Notes under the pieces: generated by a model
Database searches by the model: none
What the model saw: only the letters and a program-made list of their open reading frames with translations
Told to the model about the DNA's origin: nothing
Part shown: positions 11,194 to 23,516 of the stretch, in pieces
Layout: every line of letters starts with the position of its first letter
Numbering within the stretch: the stretch's first letter is position 1
Source of the DNA: Siphlonurus alternatus
Taxonomy: Eukaryota; Arthropoda; Insecta; Ephemeroptera; Siphlonuridae
Reading direction: 5' to 3'
Assembly: GCA_949825025.1 (NCBI GenBank)
Contig: OX463786.1
Coordinates: forward strand, 10,468,387 to 10,532,386
DNA: 64,000 nt
Made by a program: the position numbers and the translations under genes

Positions 11194-13061
11194 CAATAAA
11201 AATATTATGAATCGTGCGTATTGTCCCCTATATGCTAAATCCCATAAGGTTGTTCATTAGCTGTATCATTTGTAATAAGATTAATCTGGTTTCTTTCAAC
11301 GTTTCAACTTAACAAAAACTTTGCTCACATCAGACATACCATGCGACACTTACGTGATTAATTGAACATTTTTCTCCACTTGCAATTAATGGTCGTAGTA
11401 ACCCAGCGGAGGAAAAAGTTCACCAGATTTGTTTAAATGCTAAAAAGTTGCCTAACCTTAGGGCGCAATGATACAATAATGTGGTATACAGAATTTATTT
11501 CTAGTATTTATATTATCTGCAAAAGATGGCAGCAGTGTCGATATAATTATATTGCTGGAAACAATGACTTAACATTTATTTTTTTTTTTTTTTATTTTTT
11601 TTTTCCCTGTGGTTACAGCTGCCAAATGAACTTTCAAATGTTTTATCATGAGATAAAAAAAAAATTATCAAAAATAGAAAAAAAAATAATAAAAATCCAA
11701 GCATAGAATAAAATAAAAAAATATGAGCTGGGTACCAAAATAAATTATGGTTTAAAGGAATTCATATATTATAATTTTCTTTTTTACTCTCTCTTTTTGA
11801 ATACATATATTCTTATTACTGTAATGTATTTTTTTTTTAAATTTTTTTAAAAATAGTAAATAAAGATGATAGTTGTATGATGACGGGATGTCAGATGACG
11901 GTATTTTGTGTTTTTCGTACTTTTTACGTCATTGATTCGCATAAAATAAATTGTAATATAAGTTTTCAAAAGAAAATAATAACCTCGGTAAGGACTGAAA
12001 CTGAGACGTGCAACCATATTCTTAGGAATATTTTTTACTTAATTAATATATTAAGCATAATTATATACCGACGAAAAACATTGATATAAAATAGTATAGA
12101 AAACTTAGTGCACTTCAATGTTAATTCTTACAGGTGTTCACAAACGCAGCCCAAGCAACAACCTTCTGTTCTGAAATTGATATGAAACTTCTGGTCCTGG
12201 ACACCGAGGAAAAAAACACTCTCATTAAGAACTACCTCAGAGACAAGGGTGAGTATCGACATTGGTCGCTGGAAAAAGAGATCACAGGATCCAGTAGCTC
12301 ACATATATTATCAGCGTGCTAAACTCGCCTTAAAGTAAAACTTGTGGGGGTAATTTATTTAAAAATTACTTTGCTGCTTTCATGGGGTAAATTCATTTTG
12401 CTTTTCACCCAGAGATACACTTGTCTGCATTTCCCCAGGCTTTGGACATCACTTTGGTCCATTGATAAAAAGTAAAGGTGTCCATCCTGACTTTGATTTT
12501 CTACGGTTCCCTCAGCCGCAGCTCCGTGAATGCTGCGACATGTAACAATCCGTGGCTACCATCCATTCCCTCCTTTAAACCGTCTCAAACTCATAGAGAT
12601 GTACAATAAGCGAAAATACAGCCAAATTTATTTAACATTCCAAATGGAATTAATCAGAAATGAGAGTTTTTTTGCATTCCTATTCGTATTTTTATTTTGA
12701 AATTTTAGCTACAGGTTCATATTAAGAAGAGTACTAACATGTTTATAAAAATTTTCAAGACTCAGACATGAACACGATGACCAGAAAACTCACACTTCTG
12801 GCTACTTCCGGCAGGAATATTACATAAGTTTGACTGTATCTAATAATTATTCAAATTTCAGGGCTGACTTCCGGCTACTGGACTGGTGGCCGCGGCTCAA
12901 TGTCTTGGACCTGGGACGACTCCTCGAGTTTCTCTTACACCGACTGGAGTATTGGACAACCTAACAACGATTTGTGTGACCTGCAGCTGTGCATTTCCAT
13001 CGATATGTTTGGATGGGCAGACTATACTTGTGACGGCATGTACGGATGGATCTGCGAGTAA
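8855..13061 (+). CDS. C-type lectin 3, complete
   Basis: Five exons: 8855-8899, 10120-10159, 10450-10511, 12134-12248, 12862-13061 (462 nt, 153 residues). Exon 1 encodes the signal peptide MKNLAALVIALALHQ. Later segments are GMVVIDGHTYYFSLDG, ATTFCSEIDMKLLVLDTEE, GYWTGGRGSMSWTW, TDWSIGQPNNDLC, FGWADYTC and a terminal GWICE. It is a single secreted C-type lectin-like domain with the cysteines conserved. QPN and WAD replace the classical EPN/QPD and WND motifs. It is the third member of the head-to-tail array; the 45, 62 and 115 nt exons match lectin 2 exactly. A TATA-like box and a palindromic pair of GATA sites lie about 100 bp upstream of the ATG. A possible AATAAA is at 13354. Confidence 0.88.
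9167..9344. mobile_element. GGGGGACATTCAC foldback MITE
   Basis: Nearly perfect palindrome with a 3-bp ATT target duplication. The 3-bp duplication fits PIF/Harbinger-type movement. Confidence 0.85.
10188..10327. mobile_element. TGTACACTC MITE
   Basis: Palindrome with TGTACACTCTTCGGCTCTGA arms and TGTACA at both ends, in intron 2 of lectin 3. Confidence 0.8.
10768..11193 (+). mobile_element. 5S rRNA-derived SINE, copy B
   Basis: Full-length copy with the 5S-like head and the TACCCAATAGGGTTTGATTA tail followed by an (AT)n run. ATATAACAAT occurs on both sides and may be the target-site duplication. It is in intron 3 of lectin 3. Open frames of 60-77 codons in it are conserved only because the copies are alike. 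Confidence 0.9.
12415..12600 (+). mobile_element. Degenerate 5S-SINE body
   Basis: Diverged match to the SINE body only (CCAGGCTTTGGACATCAC, GTCCATCCTGACTTTG, CCCTCAGCCGCAG). The 5S head is not recognisable. It is an older copy in intron 4 of lectin 3. Confidence 0.6.
12618..12838. mobile_element. TACAGTCAAATT MITE
   Basis: Sister of the element at 869-1208, without the insertion. It ends 23 bp before the last exon of lectin 3. Confidence 0.75.
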
Positions 13062-13075
13062 AGACAAAATTATAC

Positions 13076-13269
13076 GATATTTTCTCCGGAAGTGTAAGGT
13101 TCCTGATCTTCCTATTTGTATTTCAGCGTTACAATTTCACACATAGGTCAGTACGTACTTATACTCTAAAAACTTCTACAGAGTTTCAAAACTGAATTAC
13201 AAATAGAATAGTGACAAACTTCACACTTCCGGCTACTTCCGGAGGAAATATCAAATTAATTTGATTGTA
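13076..13269. mobile_element. TACAGTCAAATT MITE, left end degraded
   Basis: CTCCGGAAGTG near the left and CACTTCCGGCTACTTCCGG near the right, with TTGATTGTA at the right end. It starts just after the stop codon of lectin 3, so it is probably in that gene's 3' UTR. Confidence 0.65.
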
Positions 13270-13293
13270 GCAAAGTGTTCTACAGATGCTTCT

Positions 13294-13440
13294 AAACAGC
13301 TGATTAAACAGCTGATTTTGCACTGTACCCATTGTCCCATGTAAAACACAAAGAATAAAGTTACTTATGAAATATAAATTGTACCATGGTGGCTTATGGA
13401 GAAAATTTTCTATTTGGGGAATACTTGAAACCTTTGTTGA
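13294..13440. mobile_element. CAGCTGATTTTGC element, shortened
   Basis: Contains CAGCTGATTTTGCACTGT and GGTGGCTTATGGAGAAAATT, both shared with the 63683 copy. Confidence 0.5.
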
Positions 13441-13773
13441 TATATAATGTAATTACATATAATGGAGTATACGGGGTTAACTATTTTTCTCGCTAAATGT
13501 AGGTCTTTTTTGTAACTTGTAGCAGAACATCGGTATATTGATTTGAATATGTTGCACATCATAAAAATGATTTTTTGTTGATGATTTGAAAATTCGGGGA
13601 AGGTGAGAGAAACATTTTCTTAATCCATTACCGAAAAATGAAGTTTACCCGAGTTGAAATAAATTTCATCTTTTATTTGCTCCTCCTCTAATTCCACCCC
13701 TATTTTGTACTATTTTAAAGGAAAAAGACGATATTACGTCTTCTTTCCTCTTATTGAGCATTATAATAATATT

Positions 13774-13894
13774 GGGGGCGATTCACAAAAAAGTTATACA
13801 GGTTTCTCACTAGCCTTGGTTAGCACCAACTTTATTCAATGACACTAAACGTGGTTAGCGAGAAACCTGGATAATGTCCTCCGTAAATCGCGCC
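13774..13894. mobile_element. GGGCGCGATTCACGAAGC-type MITE, nested
   Basis: Short palindrome lying inside the GAGTTGAAATAAATTTCATC repeat at 13638-14016. Confidence 0.7.
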
Positions 13895-14159
13895 TATTAT
13901 TATCTCCACATCCTCAATTTGAGCAAAAAAAAAAAAAATTAGATGTGTTGGCGGTAAAAAAAAAAAAAAAGTTTAGACGTATAAAGGATGAGTTGAAGAT
14001 GTAATTTTTCAACTGAGGCAATTCGCTTTCACAATGAACTTGACACCGCCCAGAAAGGACGTAGGTGTAACGAAAGTTTTGTTCCAAAGGTTGGACATCT
14101 CTTTTATCTCTAGATGCAGTTCCAGCAAAGAATAAAGTTCATGCTGTCCCGTCGAAAGA

Positions 14160-14288
14160 TGTACAATCGTCGCCTTGGAAACTTTCCAACTGCAGCCTTG
14201 TTAATCACCATATGCTCTGTGTTATTCTTACGGAGCATGGTGATTAACAAGGCTACGAAGGGAAATTTTCCGAGGCGACGAGTGTACC
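14160..14288. mobile_element. TGTACACTC MITE
   Basis: Intact-looking copy with GTCGCCTTGGAAACTTTCC and GGAAATTTTCCGAGGCGACG arms. Confidence 0.8.
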
Positions 14289-15420
14289 AAAGAGGGTTAA
14301 AAAGTGCCTATACACAGTCCTTATGAGTGACGTCATAAAAGACGTTTGGCATCAAGGTATGAGTGATAAGAGAAACAGCATCGACTGACCTTCACTTTCA
14401 TAAATACGATACACATCATTGCCGATATGATGTAAACAACAAAACACTTTTTAAAGCCGTTTTTCGGTACATAAATTTGTATAACATTAAATTAAGGTGT
14501 GAAATTATTCATAGTTATGTAGACACTAATATTATAGCGGCGGCATCCTTAAAGTATTTATCTTAAATTTATTGCAAACTCTCATCTTGCGCAATTAACA
14601 AACATGTTATACAATTTTGATAAATTTACATAATTAACTCACGATTAGAATATATATCAAAAAATAATTTTCACTTTTGATTTTATACGATAATTTCTCT
14701 TTTTTTTTTATTATAATAAACTGCTTATATAATGTAATGTATAACAATAGATAATATGTCAACAATAGATTTCCTCATAAATATTTATTATTACAACAAT
14801 GAGGTCAACAGAATTATATTGTCACGATGAATACCATGCAATGAATTAAAACAAGTTTTAATATAAGAGCTAATTTCATATCTTAATAAATAATATCGTG
14901 ACCTTTATAGCACGATGTTTCTTTTAATATATTGTTTAAATGACCTTATAATATTTTATAGGAATATGTTTTATTAGTCGATATTTCTCATGCTTTTAAA
15001 ATTTATTATATAATATATAGAGCTATAAAAGTTCATATTAAATGGAATATATCACTGATAAAATTTAAAGATTGTACCATATTGTAATTTAAAATATTTT
15101 AAATTTTGAAGCTTTTAAAATGCAGAAAATGAAAACTGCAACTAATTTTTGCAGCAAAGAAAGATTTTTTTTTAAAAAAAAACTCACTAAATGATAAATA
15201 ATTAATGGAAACTTGTACATTTTTTAAATTTCAGGTGATATAATTAACTGCATTACTGTAGGGAGATTTTTATTTTACTGTTTAATAAGCTGTTGGCATT
15301 TCTGTAATTTTAATATAATATTATGTAAAATATATAGCGTTGAAAAGAATTTAAATTAAGCTAGATCATATAATATACACACTCTCTCATAAGGATATCA
15401 AGTAACTATATAAAAAGATA

Positions 15421-15719
15421 TGTACACTCATCGCCTTGGAAAATTTCCAGTTGCAGCTTTGTTAGCCTATGTTATTCTTACGAGACATGGGGGGACATTC
15501 ACAAAGCACTTTAACCCCCAATTTAGCCCCGATTTTTAACCCTGGTGCTAAACATATGGTGCTACTATGAGCTTAACATGGTTAGCCCCTGATTTAGTAC
15601 CATGTTTAGCACCAGGATTAAAAATCGGGGCTAAAGTGGGGGTTAAAGTGCTTTGTGAATGTCCCCCATGGTGATTAACAAGGCGACAGAGGGAAATTTT
15701 CCGAGAAGACGACTGTACA
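15421..15719. mobile_element. TGTACACTC MITE split by a nested MITE
   Basis: The outer palindrome is interrupted by a GGGGGACATTCACAAAGC element at 15490-15667, flanked by ATG on both sides (15487-15489, 15668-15670), a 3-bp target duplication. Confidence 0.88.
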
Positions 15720-16126
15720 TAAAATTATAAATAAACTCTGGACATCTGCTCATTTTTCAATTATATTTACAAAATAAATAAGTACAGATACCAATTATGT
15801 ACATTTGTACTTTTATTATGATCCTTTACCTAAATTAGTTAATTTTTAGATACTAAATTCAAATTCTATTTATTTGTTTAATTCCAAACACACAATAGTT
15901 TTTTCCTATTAATCCAGGTAGTCCAGGTATGATGTTTGATAAAATTTTTATGCAAATAATTAAAAAAAAAAAAAAAATACTGCCTCAAGCAGGAATGATA
16001 CAATTTTGCATACAAAATTTTATGTCCATACAAAGTTGAAGTTTTCTTGTAATGAAAATTGTATTTAACAATTAGAGAAATTGTACGGTTATATACAATA
16101 TATATATTTCGGCTTTATATTTTTTT

Positions 16127-16172
16127 TAATCAAACCGTATTGGGTACTTCTACTTACTAATTACATTGCACT
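16127..16172 (-). mobile_element. Isolated SINE tail fragment
   Basis: Minus-strand match to the SINE 3' end only (GTAAGTAGAAGTACCCAATA then CGGTTTGATT). It may be a 5'-truncated SINE, or the 3' end of the LINE that mobilises it. Confidence 0.55.
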
Positions 16173-16205
16173 TTTTAATGGTTTATTAATAAAGAAATTG
16201 GCATA

Positions 16206-16538
16206 AATGGACAACATACATGAAAAAAAATTATTGCAGAAATGAATAGAGGGTATCAAATTATGTTACTCTGAATTTTTTCAGATTTTTTTGAAACCCA
16301 GAACTATTTTTAAATAATTATTGAATGTGCTGACACGCCCTCTGGAGGCGTCAATAGGGGTCTAGTCTCTATCCTTTTTATTAAGGATTCAGGGGTGCCA
16401 ACTGAAATCACAGGACTTTCAATAATCATTTTAAAAATAGTTCCAGGTCTAAAAAAAAATCTGAAAAAATTCAGAGTAGCATAATTTGGTACACTCTATT
16501 CATTTCTGCAATAAATTTGTTTCATGTATGTTGTCCAT
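16206..16538. mobile_element. ATGGACAACATACAT foldback element
   Basis: Arms of about 150 bp with ATTGCAGAAATGAATAGAGG and TTTTTCAGATTTTTTTGA motifs. Confidence 0.8.
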
Positions 16539-17848
16539 TTTAGCCAAGAAATATTTAGTACCATATTTAGTATACTGAAATCAAATTTTAGTAACATCTT
16601 AGTTCTTTGGCAATAGTCTCTTTTATGAACGATGTGCTAACTGAAATATATCAAGCACATGTCAGAACTCCCTATTTTATTGTAGTAATACTTCTTTGTT
16701 ATGTTAGCATGGAAAAGTTAAATTACCCTCTATTACAAATAAGAGTAAAAAAAAATAAAAATCGTGAAACTCATACCATAAAACGAAAGTCTTATACATA
16801 TATCTTAAATAATAACATTTATATTATGGAAATTTATAGTTATTATATATTGTACCGGCTAAATAATTGCAACTTATAAGCTAGAGGGCATATAACAATA
16901 ATAAATAGTACTGAAGTAAATTGTAGGTAGTTTTACTAAATCGTTACATCGTGATCGTACAGTTGAATACAAAAAAATATTTCCTCTCAAGATTAAAATT
17001 TAGCATTGAAAACATTTTTGTAAAGTTGCAAATTATTTTTACCAATTAATTAATGTTTAAATTTATACAATTTATATAACATTTTAATATAATAAACAAA
17101 AATAAATTAATAAGTATTTAATTTTAATTTTTGTTAATTATATTAAATAATATGTTATATAATTATAAATAATTTCTAATGTTATTTCAAATAATTTGGA
17201 ATTTATTTTAAAAATTAATTTTAAAATTTTTAATTTTTAAATTATTTATTAATAATTAAAATTTATTATCTATCTCATCGTATACGTTGGAAACCGCAAT
17301 TAAAATTCAATCTCTCCTCTCCTGTAATAAAAATATCCTAAGGAAATTTAATTTGATGTAACTTAGGACTTGTTTTATTGTATGCCATTTTTGTTATCAT
17401 ATAGGTAATTGTTATTAAAATTTTATTGAAAAATAGTAGGCAATTAGTGAAAAAATTGTATATGATATTACATAATGAATTTAATACCGGCTTTATATAA
17501 TAAATATATAACATTATAGAAGTAAAATAATGGTCCAAATATTGCAGATGTTGTCGTTAATAGAATATCAAATATATTTATAAAATGAATAGACATCCTA
17601 ACTAAGAAAAAAAAAATACACCTCGCCTTGACAGGGCCACATTTCTGTATTAAAGTGTATAGTCTAAATCATCACTTTATATCCTGTAAAGATTATCTCA
17701 GGTGTGATTGATTAAGATGACGTCATAGATTACATCACCGCAGCATCCGTGATCTGGACCACTTTCTCCGTTATGATCTTTGAGGGGATTACCTGTCTGG
17801 ACACACCCACCTCCACGCCTTCGCTTGTCTCGCACATAACACATGATG

Positions 17849-18045
17849 TACAGTCAAATTTATGTAATATTCCAACCGGAAGTGCAAGGTTTCTGGTCTT
17901 CATGTCGTATTATAGCATTAAGATTTTACATAAAGGTGAGTAATTATAAGGAAAAATTGTTCTAAAGAAATTAAAAACTGAATTACAAGGAGAATAGCTA
18001 CAAAATTTGCACATCCGGAGGGAATTTTAAAATGATTTGACTATA
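17849..18045. mobile_element. TACAGTCAAATT MITE
   Basis: Left end TACAGTCAAATTTATGTAAT with CCGGAAGTG; right end degenerate (CCGGAGGG, TTTGACTATA). Confidence 0.7.
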
Positions 18046-19714
18046 TAGTTTATATATTAAGATGAAGAGATGCCAAGTAAATGTAAGGTGTTGTCTTGCT
18101 TTGTGTTGACTTAAAATACAGTGCATGGGGGTTTAATTATTATGTATAAAATTAAAAAAGGCAACTTTTACTAGTAATCTTTTAATGATTTTTAACTTAT
18201 CCCATCCTTGCATATCTTATACGAAGGAAATATGTGAAAAATAATAATATTACTTTTTTCATATTATTTTGTGATTTACTAATCGTTTTACATGAACCAA
18301 ATGCCTTGAATATATTGTTTCTCATGATTATTGTCCTTCAATCCACTGTGCTGAGCTGACCGCGTCCAACAATTTGCATTCAACGTATAAATAAAAACTA
18401 CAAAAAATTAATTTAAAAATTATGTGGTGGGAATAAAAAACAATATTTTTTAATTGAATATATTTTATATTAATTTGTTTAATTTTTTTTACAAATAAAT
18501 AATATCAAAAATCAATTTTTTATGCCTTATTATGCTCAAGAAGAGAAAAAAATACGTAATCTCGTCTTTTCCTCTCTTTGTTCCTCTAAAATGGTGCAAA
18601 ATTAGAGGACAAAAGACGAGAGGCGACGAAAGGAAAGATGAAATTTATTTCAACTCGGGTTCATTATATACACATATGTGTCTGGACAATTACTTGCGTC
18701 AAAATATTTACTGAACTAATTGTACATTACATCAACTATTCTGCTACCATATATGTATAACATGACTGTGTTAAACCGGAATTAAATAATTTAATAATTT
18801 ACGTGGAAAAACCCCGCAGTGAAACATGTACTTTCCACTCTTCTTCAACATTATTGCAAGTAGGAAATTGAACCATAGTAACACCTGTCATTATGGTTTA
18901 CTTTCCAATGCTAATGCAATAAAAATAGTCCATATTATTGACGTCATCAAAACGACCTTTAGTGGTCAATTTTTCAATGCAATTTCATGTAAAAATGAAC
19001 CTTAGCAACACCATAAAGATCATGAGCAACTGTATAATGTTATTGCATTGGATGTCATCTTCACGATTATGATCATTTTTTAATGCTAAAGTACCTGGAA
19101 ATGAACCTTATTAACATGAAGATCATTGCCAAGTCATCTGTCGTGATCTCTACCCACTCTGCAAGTACCCACACGTTCTTAGAAACGTTCTCAGCTCTCT
19201 CATTATGTCACAAGATGTCACAGATAATCTCTTTGTCATTGATATGTTGCGACAATACAACTTTCTTGTACTGAATACTAATGAAGTTTTCTTGTTGTAG
19301 CTATTAATAATAATAGAAAAAAATCGCAACAAATTATACATCTATTTTTTTACAATTGTTACTAAGACTTAAATAAAATAATTATTAATTTTCATATATT
19401 TGTCTTAAACAAAATTTGTAGAGCATAATCTTCTCAATTGACTATTGTAAATGCTGAAGATAAAGCACCTCTCTTACTCTGTTTATGTTTTATTTTCAAA
19501 TTTTTGCACCATGATATACGAAACTTCAAAAGAAAATATGGATTTTTTTTTTTTTTTGTAATTTAAAGAACAAGTACACGCAGGCTTAATCAGAAATATA
19601 ATGTGCATATGTGATATATAAGGAGTTGTATATAATATATCATATAGAACCTTTTGATGCATGAAGTTATTTTATTTTACAACTAAAAGCTCCACATACA
19701 ATATCAATAACGAA

Positions 19715-19848
<134 letters not shown>

Positions 19849-21302
19849 AATATGACTAATATGTCGTATATCTTAGAATGCTAGGTTCGAATCCCGGATC
19901 TAAAGAGAAAGTACAAAAAAAAATGAACTTTGCAGGCGTTGAGATCACTATATTGCTCTAAGGGCAATATATTTATCGCACCAAATCTAGAACAGCATTT
20001 ACTTCGATCTTTGTTCGCTCAAAGCCATATGGATGACGTTAAAGTACATACTTTCATAGAGTAACTCCACCTAACCGCAGTAATATATCTGTGTATTACA
20101 AGTTTAGTGTTGCATGTTTTAATTTCATGGAATATGTACTGTTTTAAATTATTTTTTGTTTAAATTTTGATGATTTAGAAAAAATGTTTTCTGATTTATT
20201 TAGTTAAAATTATTATTTTTTTAATAATTAATAAATATTAAAGACAGATTTAATATCACAAATATATCCAAGTAAAGAGGTGACATTTTTTCAATACACT
20301 AAAATATACGAACGCAAGCTTATATCTTTAAAGATACCATCGTTTTTTAATAATAATATTTTTACTTCATACTTTCATTAAAAATTAAAACAAAATACAT
20401 AAAATTTATTAAAAATATTTTTTATTTATATTTTTTAGTTTATTAAAATTTTAAAAAATTCTTAGATAATGAACTTATTTAAAATTTAATATTATAGTTT
20501 TAAAAGTTATTAAATCATTACTAATATAGATATGATTATGTACATAAATAAACTACCAACACCAATTATTAATGCGTTGCCATATTTAGTCTCTCTCCGT
20601 GTCTGTCTGAACAAAAGTTATTATAACAATGAAAATATTTGAAGGAATCTGCTTTAAGATTTTCTACATTTTATTATAATGGTAATGAATGTTTAAGTAT
20701 AAATATAAAAATATAAAAATAAACTTGAAAAATGCATCTTGGGAATTTTTATCATTAAAAAAAGCTATATAATTATGCAAATAATATATTATATATTTGA
20801 TAAATCGAGCTGTCAAGCTGTCATAAACAATGTAAACAGAGATCCTTCATCAAAATATTTAATTCAAGATATTTCCTTACTCGTGATCATTTTTGAACGA
20901 TGACAGCCACTAAAATAGCAATACGAAGTCAACAAGAAGCGGGGAACATGGCAAAAAGTTGAAGGTAGTTCAGTATATAGTTTTAATTTCTTACGCTGCA
21001 TTGTAAAAGAGATAAACTTGAATTACCATCATCAATGCTCCTTAAGTTTGGTGTATAGCTCGGGACATCACGTTTGCTATTTGTGGGCGTTACCACATGG
21101 TCTGTACACTGTTTTGGAATGGCTAGAGCTCTAAATTTTTATTTTTTGTCTCCGGGAGCTGTATAAAAGGGAGTTTTAGTAAATTTGACAATCGTACCTT
21201 ATTATTGCCCTGAGGTTATCATTCAATTACGTTTCGCTGATGAGTTTAACCCTTGGAGTTTCATTTAAAAAAGGACTGCAAATTAAAAAAAATTAATGTA
21301 AT

Positions 21303-21730
21303 TTAAAGGGGTACCAAAGTGAATACTTTTTTTACATGTTCGGGCAGCTACGAATTATTCTAATATCCCTGTGGCTCAATATTTACGTATGACGCCTAGT
21401 TATTTTACAATTAATTATTTAGTTTGAAAAGTGAGTTTGAAAACCGTTGGTTGAATCAAGCATGCCCGCGGCCGCAGCGGCCGGTGATACGACAAGAAGG
21501 GGGCGGGAGGAGGTTCCCCCGATTCGCGGGAGATTCTCGTCGTATCAGCGGCTACTGCTGGAGCGCACCGACTTGAATCAACCAACGGTCATCAAACTCA
21601 CTTTTCAAACTAAATAATTAATTTGTAAAATAACTAGACATTGTACGAAAATATTGAGCCACAGGGATATCAGAATAATTCATAGCTGCTTGAACATGTA
21701 AAAAAAGTATTCACTTTAGTACCCCTTTAA
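21303..21730. mobile_element. TTAA-flanked foldback MITE, GC-rich core
   Basis: Inverted arms of about 150 bp (TTAAAGGGGTACCAAAGTGA) around a GC-rich core with GCCCGCGGCCGCAGCGGCC. TTAA at both ends. Confidence 0.85.
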
Positions 21731-22136
21731 GTATTAAATAACATCATAGCACTTGTTAAATTTACTAATAAAATTTTAATATTAAATAAGAAAAAATTTA
21801 ATATTTTATCATTTGTATAATATAAATTGTAATTTCAATTCATAATTATTAGAAAAATATTAAAAATAAAAGTAAAATAAAATATTTATTACATTTTTGT
21901 TTTACAATACATTTTATTATATACCTGCTATAGTTAATAATTACCGTTGGTAAATCCCAACTCCCCATGTCTAGCTAGGGTTGAAGGTAATTATCAAATT
22001 GTATCAATACATGATATGTGATAGTAAAGCCAGATTCATATAGGTTAATAGGTTATTCTTATGAATGCAGTGATCTAACAAATCATCCCGGGTTGCAGAC
22101 CTTACCACGCAGTCTATTGAGGCGCGGTGAACCGAT

Positions 22137-22378
22137 AATAGAGGCTTTAAGTGTTTCCCGGCCACCATGTTAGAAAACTTGAATTTTTTGCACTGTAAGC
22201 TGTTTATTTGAAACTATCTCCTACCCCCCTCCATTTAAAGGTCTTCTGATGATTAATCAAGAGCTTATTTTCCTCTAAAAAGTTTCTTTAATGCTAAAAA
22301 AGAAATTTCGATTTTTTTTACATAAGTTTAATTGTTTGACAGTAGGAACACTGCAAAATCAGCTGACTTGAAGCCTGT
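22137..22378. mobile_element. CAGCTGATTTTGC element
   Basis: Copy in the other orientation, ending in GCAAAATCAGCTGACTTGAA. Confidence 0.6.
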
Positions 22379-23426
22379 ATCTTTTGATATGAGAGAAGAC
22401 TGTTACCCATACATATGGGTGAGTTACCTTATATAAAATTGTAAATCTCACAGTATTACATATCTTATACTTAACGTGTAGATTCGACTACGGGCGGCGA
22501 TCGTCTTTTGCTCTTTATCCCAGTCAGAATAGGATGGCGACAGTCTGGAAAGCTAGTGTCTAAAGGTACCCTAAGATATGTAGAGCTGCAACGCTAGCAA
22601 GTATGACATGCAGGAATTAATTTCATGCTGCCACTAGGTGTACATGCTGTATGACTCTAGTTGAATACAAAAAAAAGTCACTGAGCTACCTGTCTCAACT
22701 ATACTTACTACCACGCTAACCTTGAAGCACCTGACATGACGTTCAAGGTAAGCCGAAGATTCATTATCTTTGCTCACGACTGTACAAACACGACAAAATT
22801 GTCTACTGGTCTTGAAATTTCCACAGATTATCATCTTATATTTTATTGTTATATTAATTAAATTATAGTTTTTAAAGATTAAAGGTTTTGTTTACATTTG
22901 TTTATGTTTAAGCTTTGTTTTTAAAAGAGCTATTAATATAAATATGTCCTCAGGCATTGTTTTTTTTTATATTTAAAAGTTTTATTTCATTAATAAACAA
23001 GAATTTACATATACCATATTTAATGTTTTTTCATGTAAAATATGTTTTTTTTACGTCATTCTCACACATGGGAAAATTTATAAACAAATTATTAATAAAG
23101 CAGATTAGAATAAAAAACAACAACGAAGATTTACGTTAACGTTATGTAGTATAACATGCAAAATATATTCAATAAAATCAGCGAAATTAGTATAATATAT
23201 ACTATAGTCAATACGACAGTAAATGAATTAATTATAATCGACTAAATTAATTATCCAGTTATATTTTTCCATTATTAAATTCAATTCAATTGATAAAGTA
23301 ATATTTTCAATTGCTTTTTGCTAAAATTAAGCTAGCTTTTATGGTCTCCATTAAACATATAATGGTAGGTTTTAAATATTTTCTGTTGTATTTCTTACTT
23401 CTGTACAATCACGATGGCGTTATATT

Positions 23427-23516
23427 TAATTATTAATGATTATTTAGCGCTTTTTCACCATCTGATAATCAGATCTGATGGCGAAAAAGCACTAAACAAT
23501 CGTTAATAATATAATG
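23427..23516. repeat. 90-bp hairpin
   Basis: Arms of about 40 bp around TCTGATAATCAGATCTGATGG (imperfect); too small to classify. Confidence 0.55.

Noticed and set aside
19871..19900. tRNA gene at a GGTTCGAATCCCGG motif
   Set aside because: Only a B-box-like sequence; no A box or cloverleaf upstream.
21155..21175. Promoter at TATAAAAGGG
   Set aside because: No coding exon or transcript feature follows that could be linked to it.
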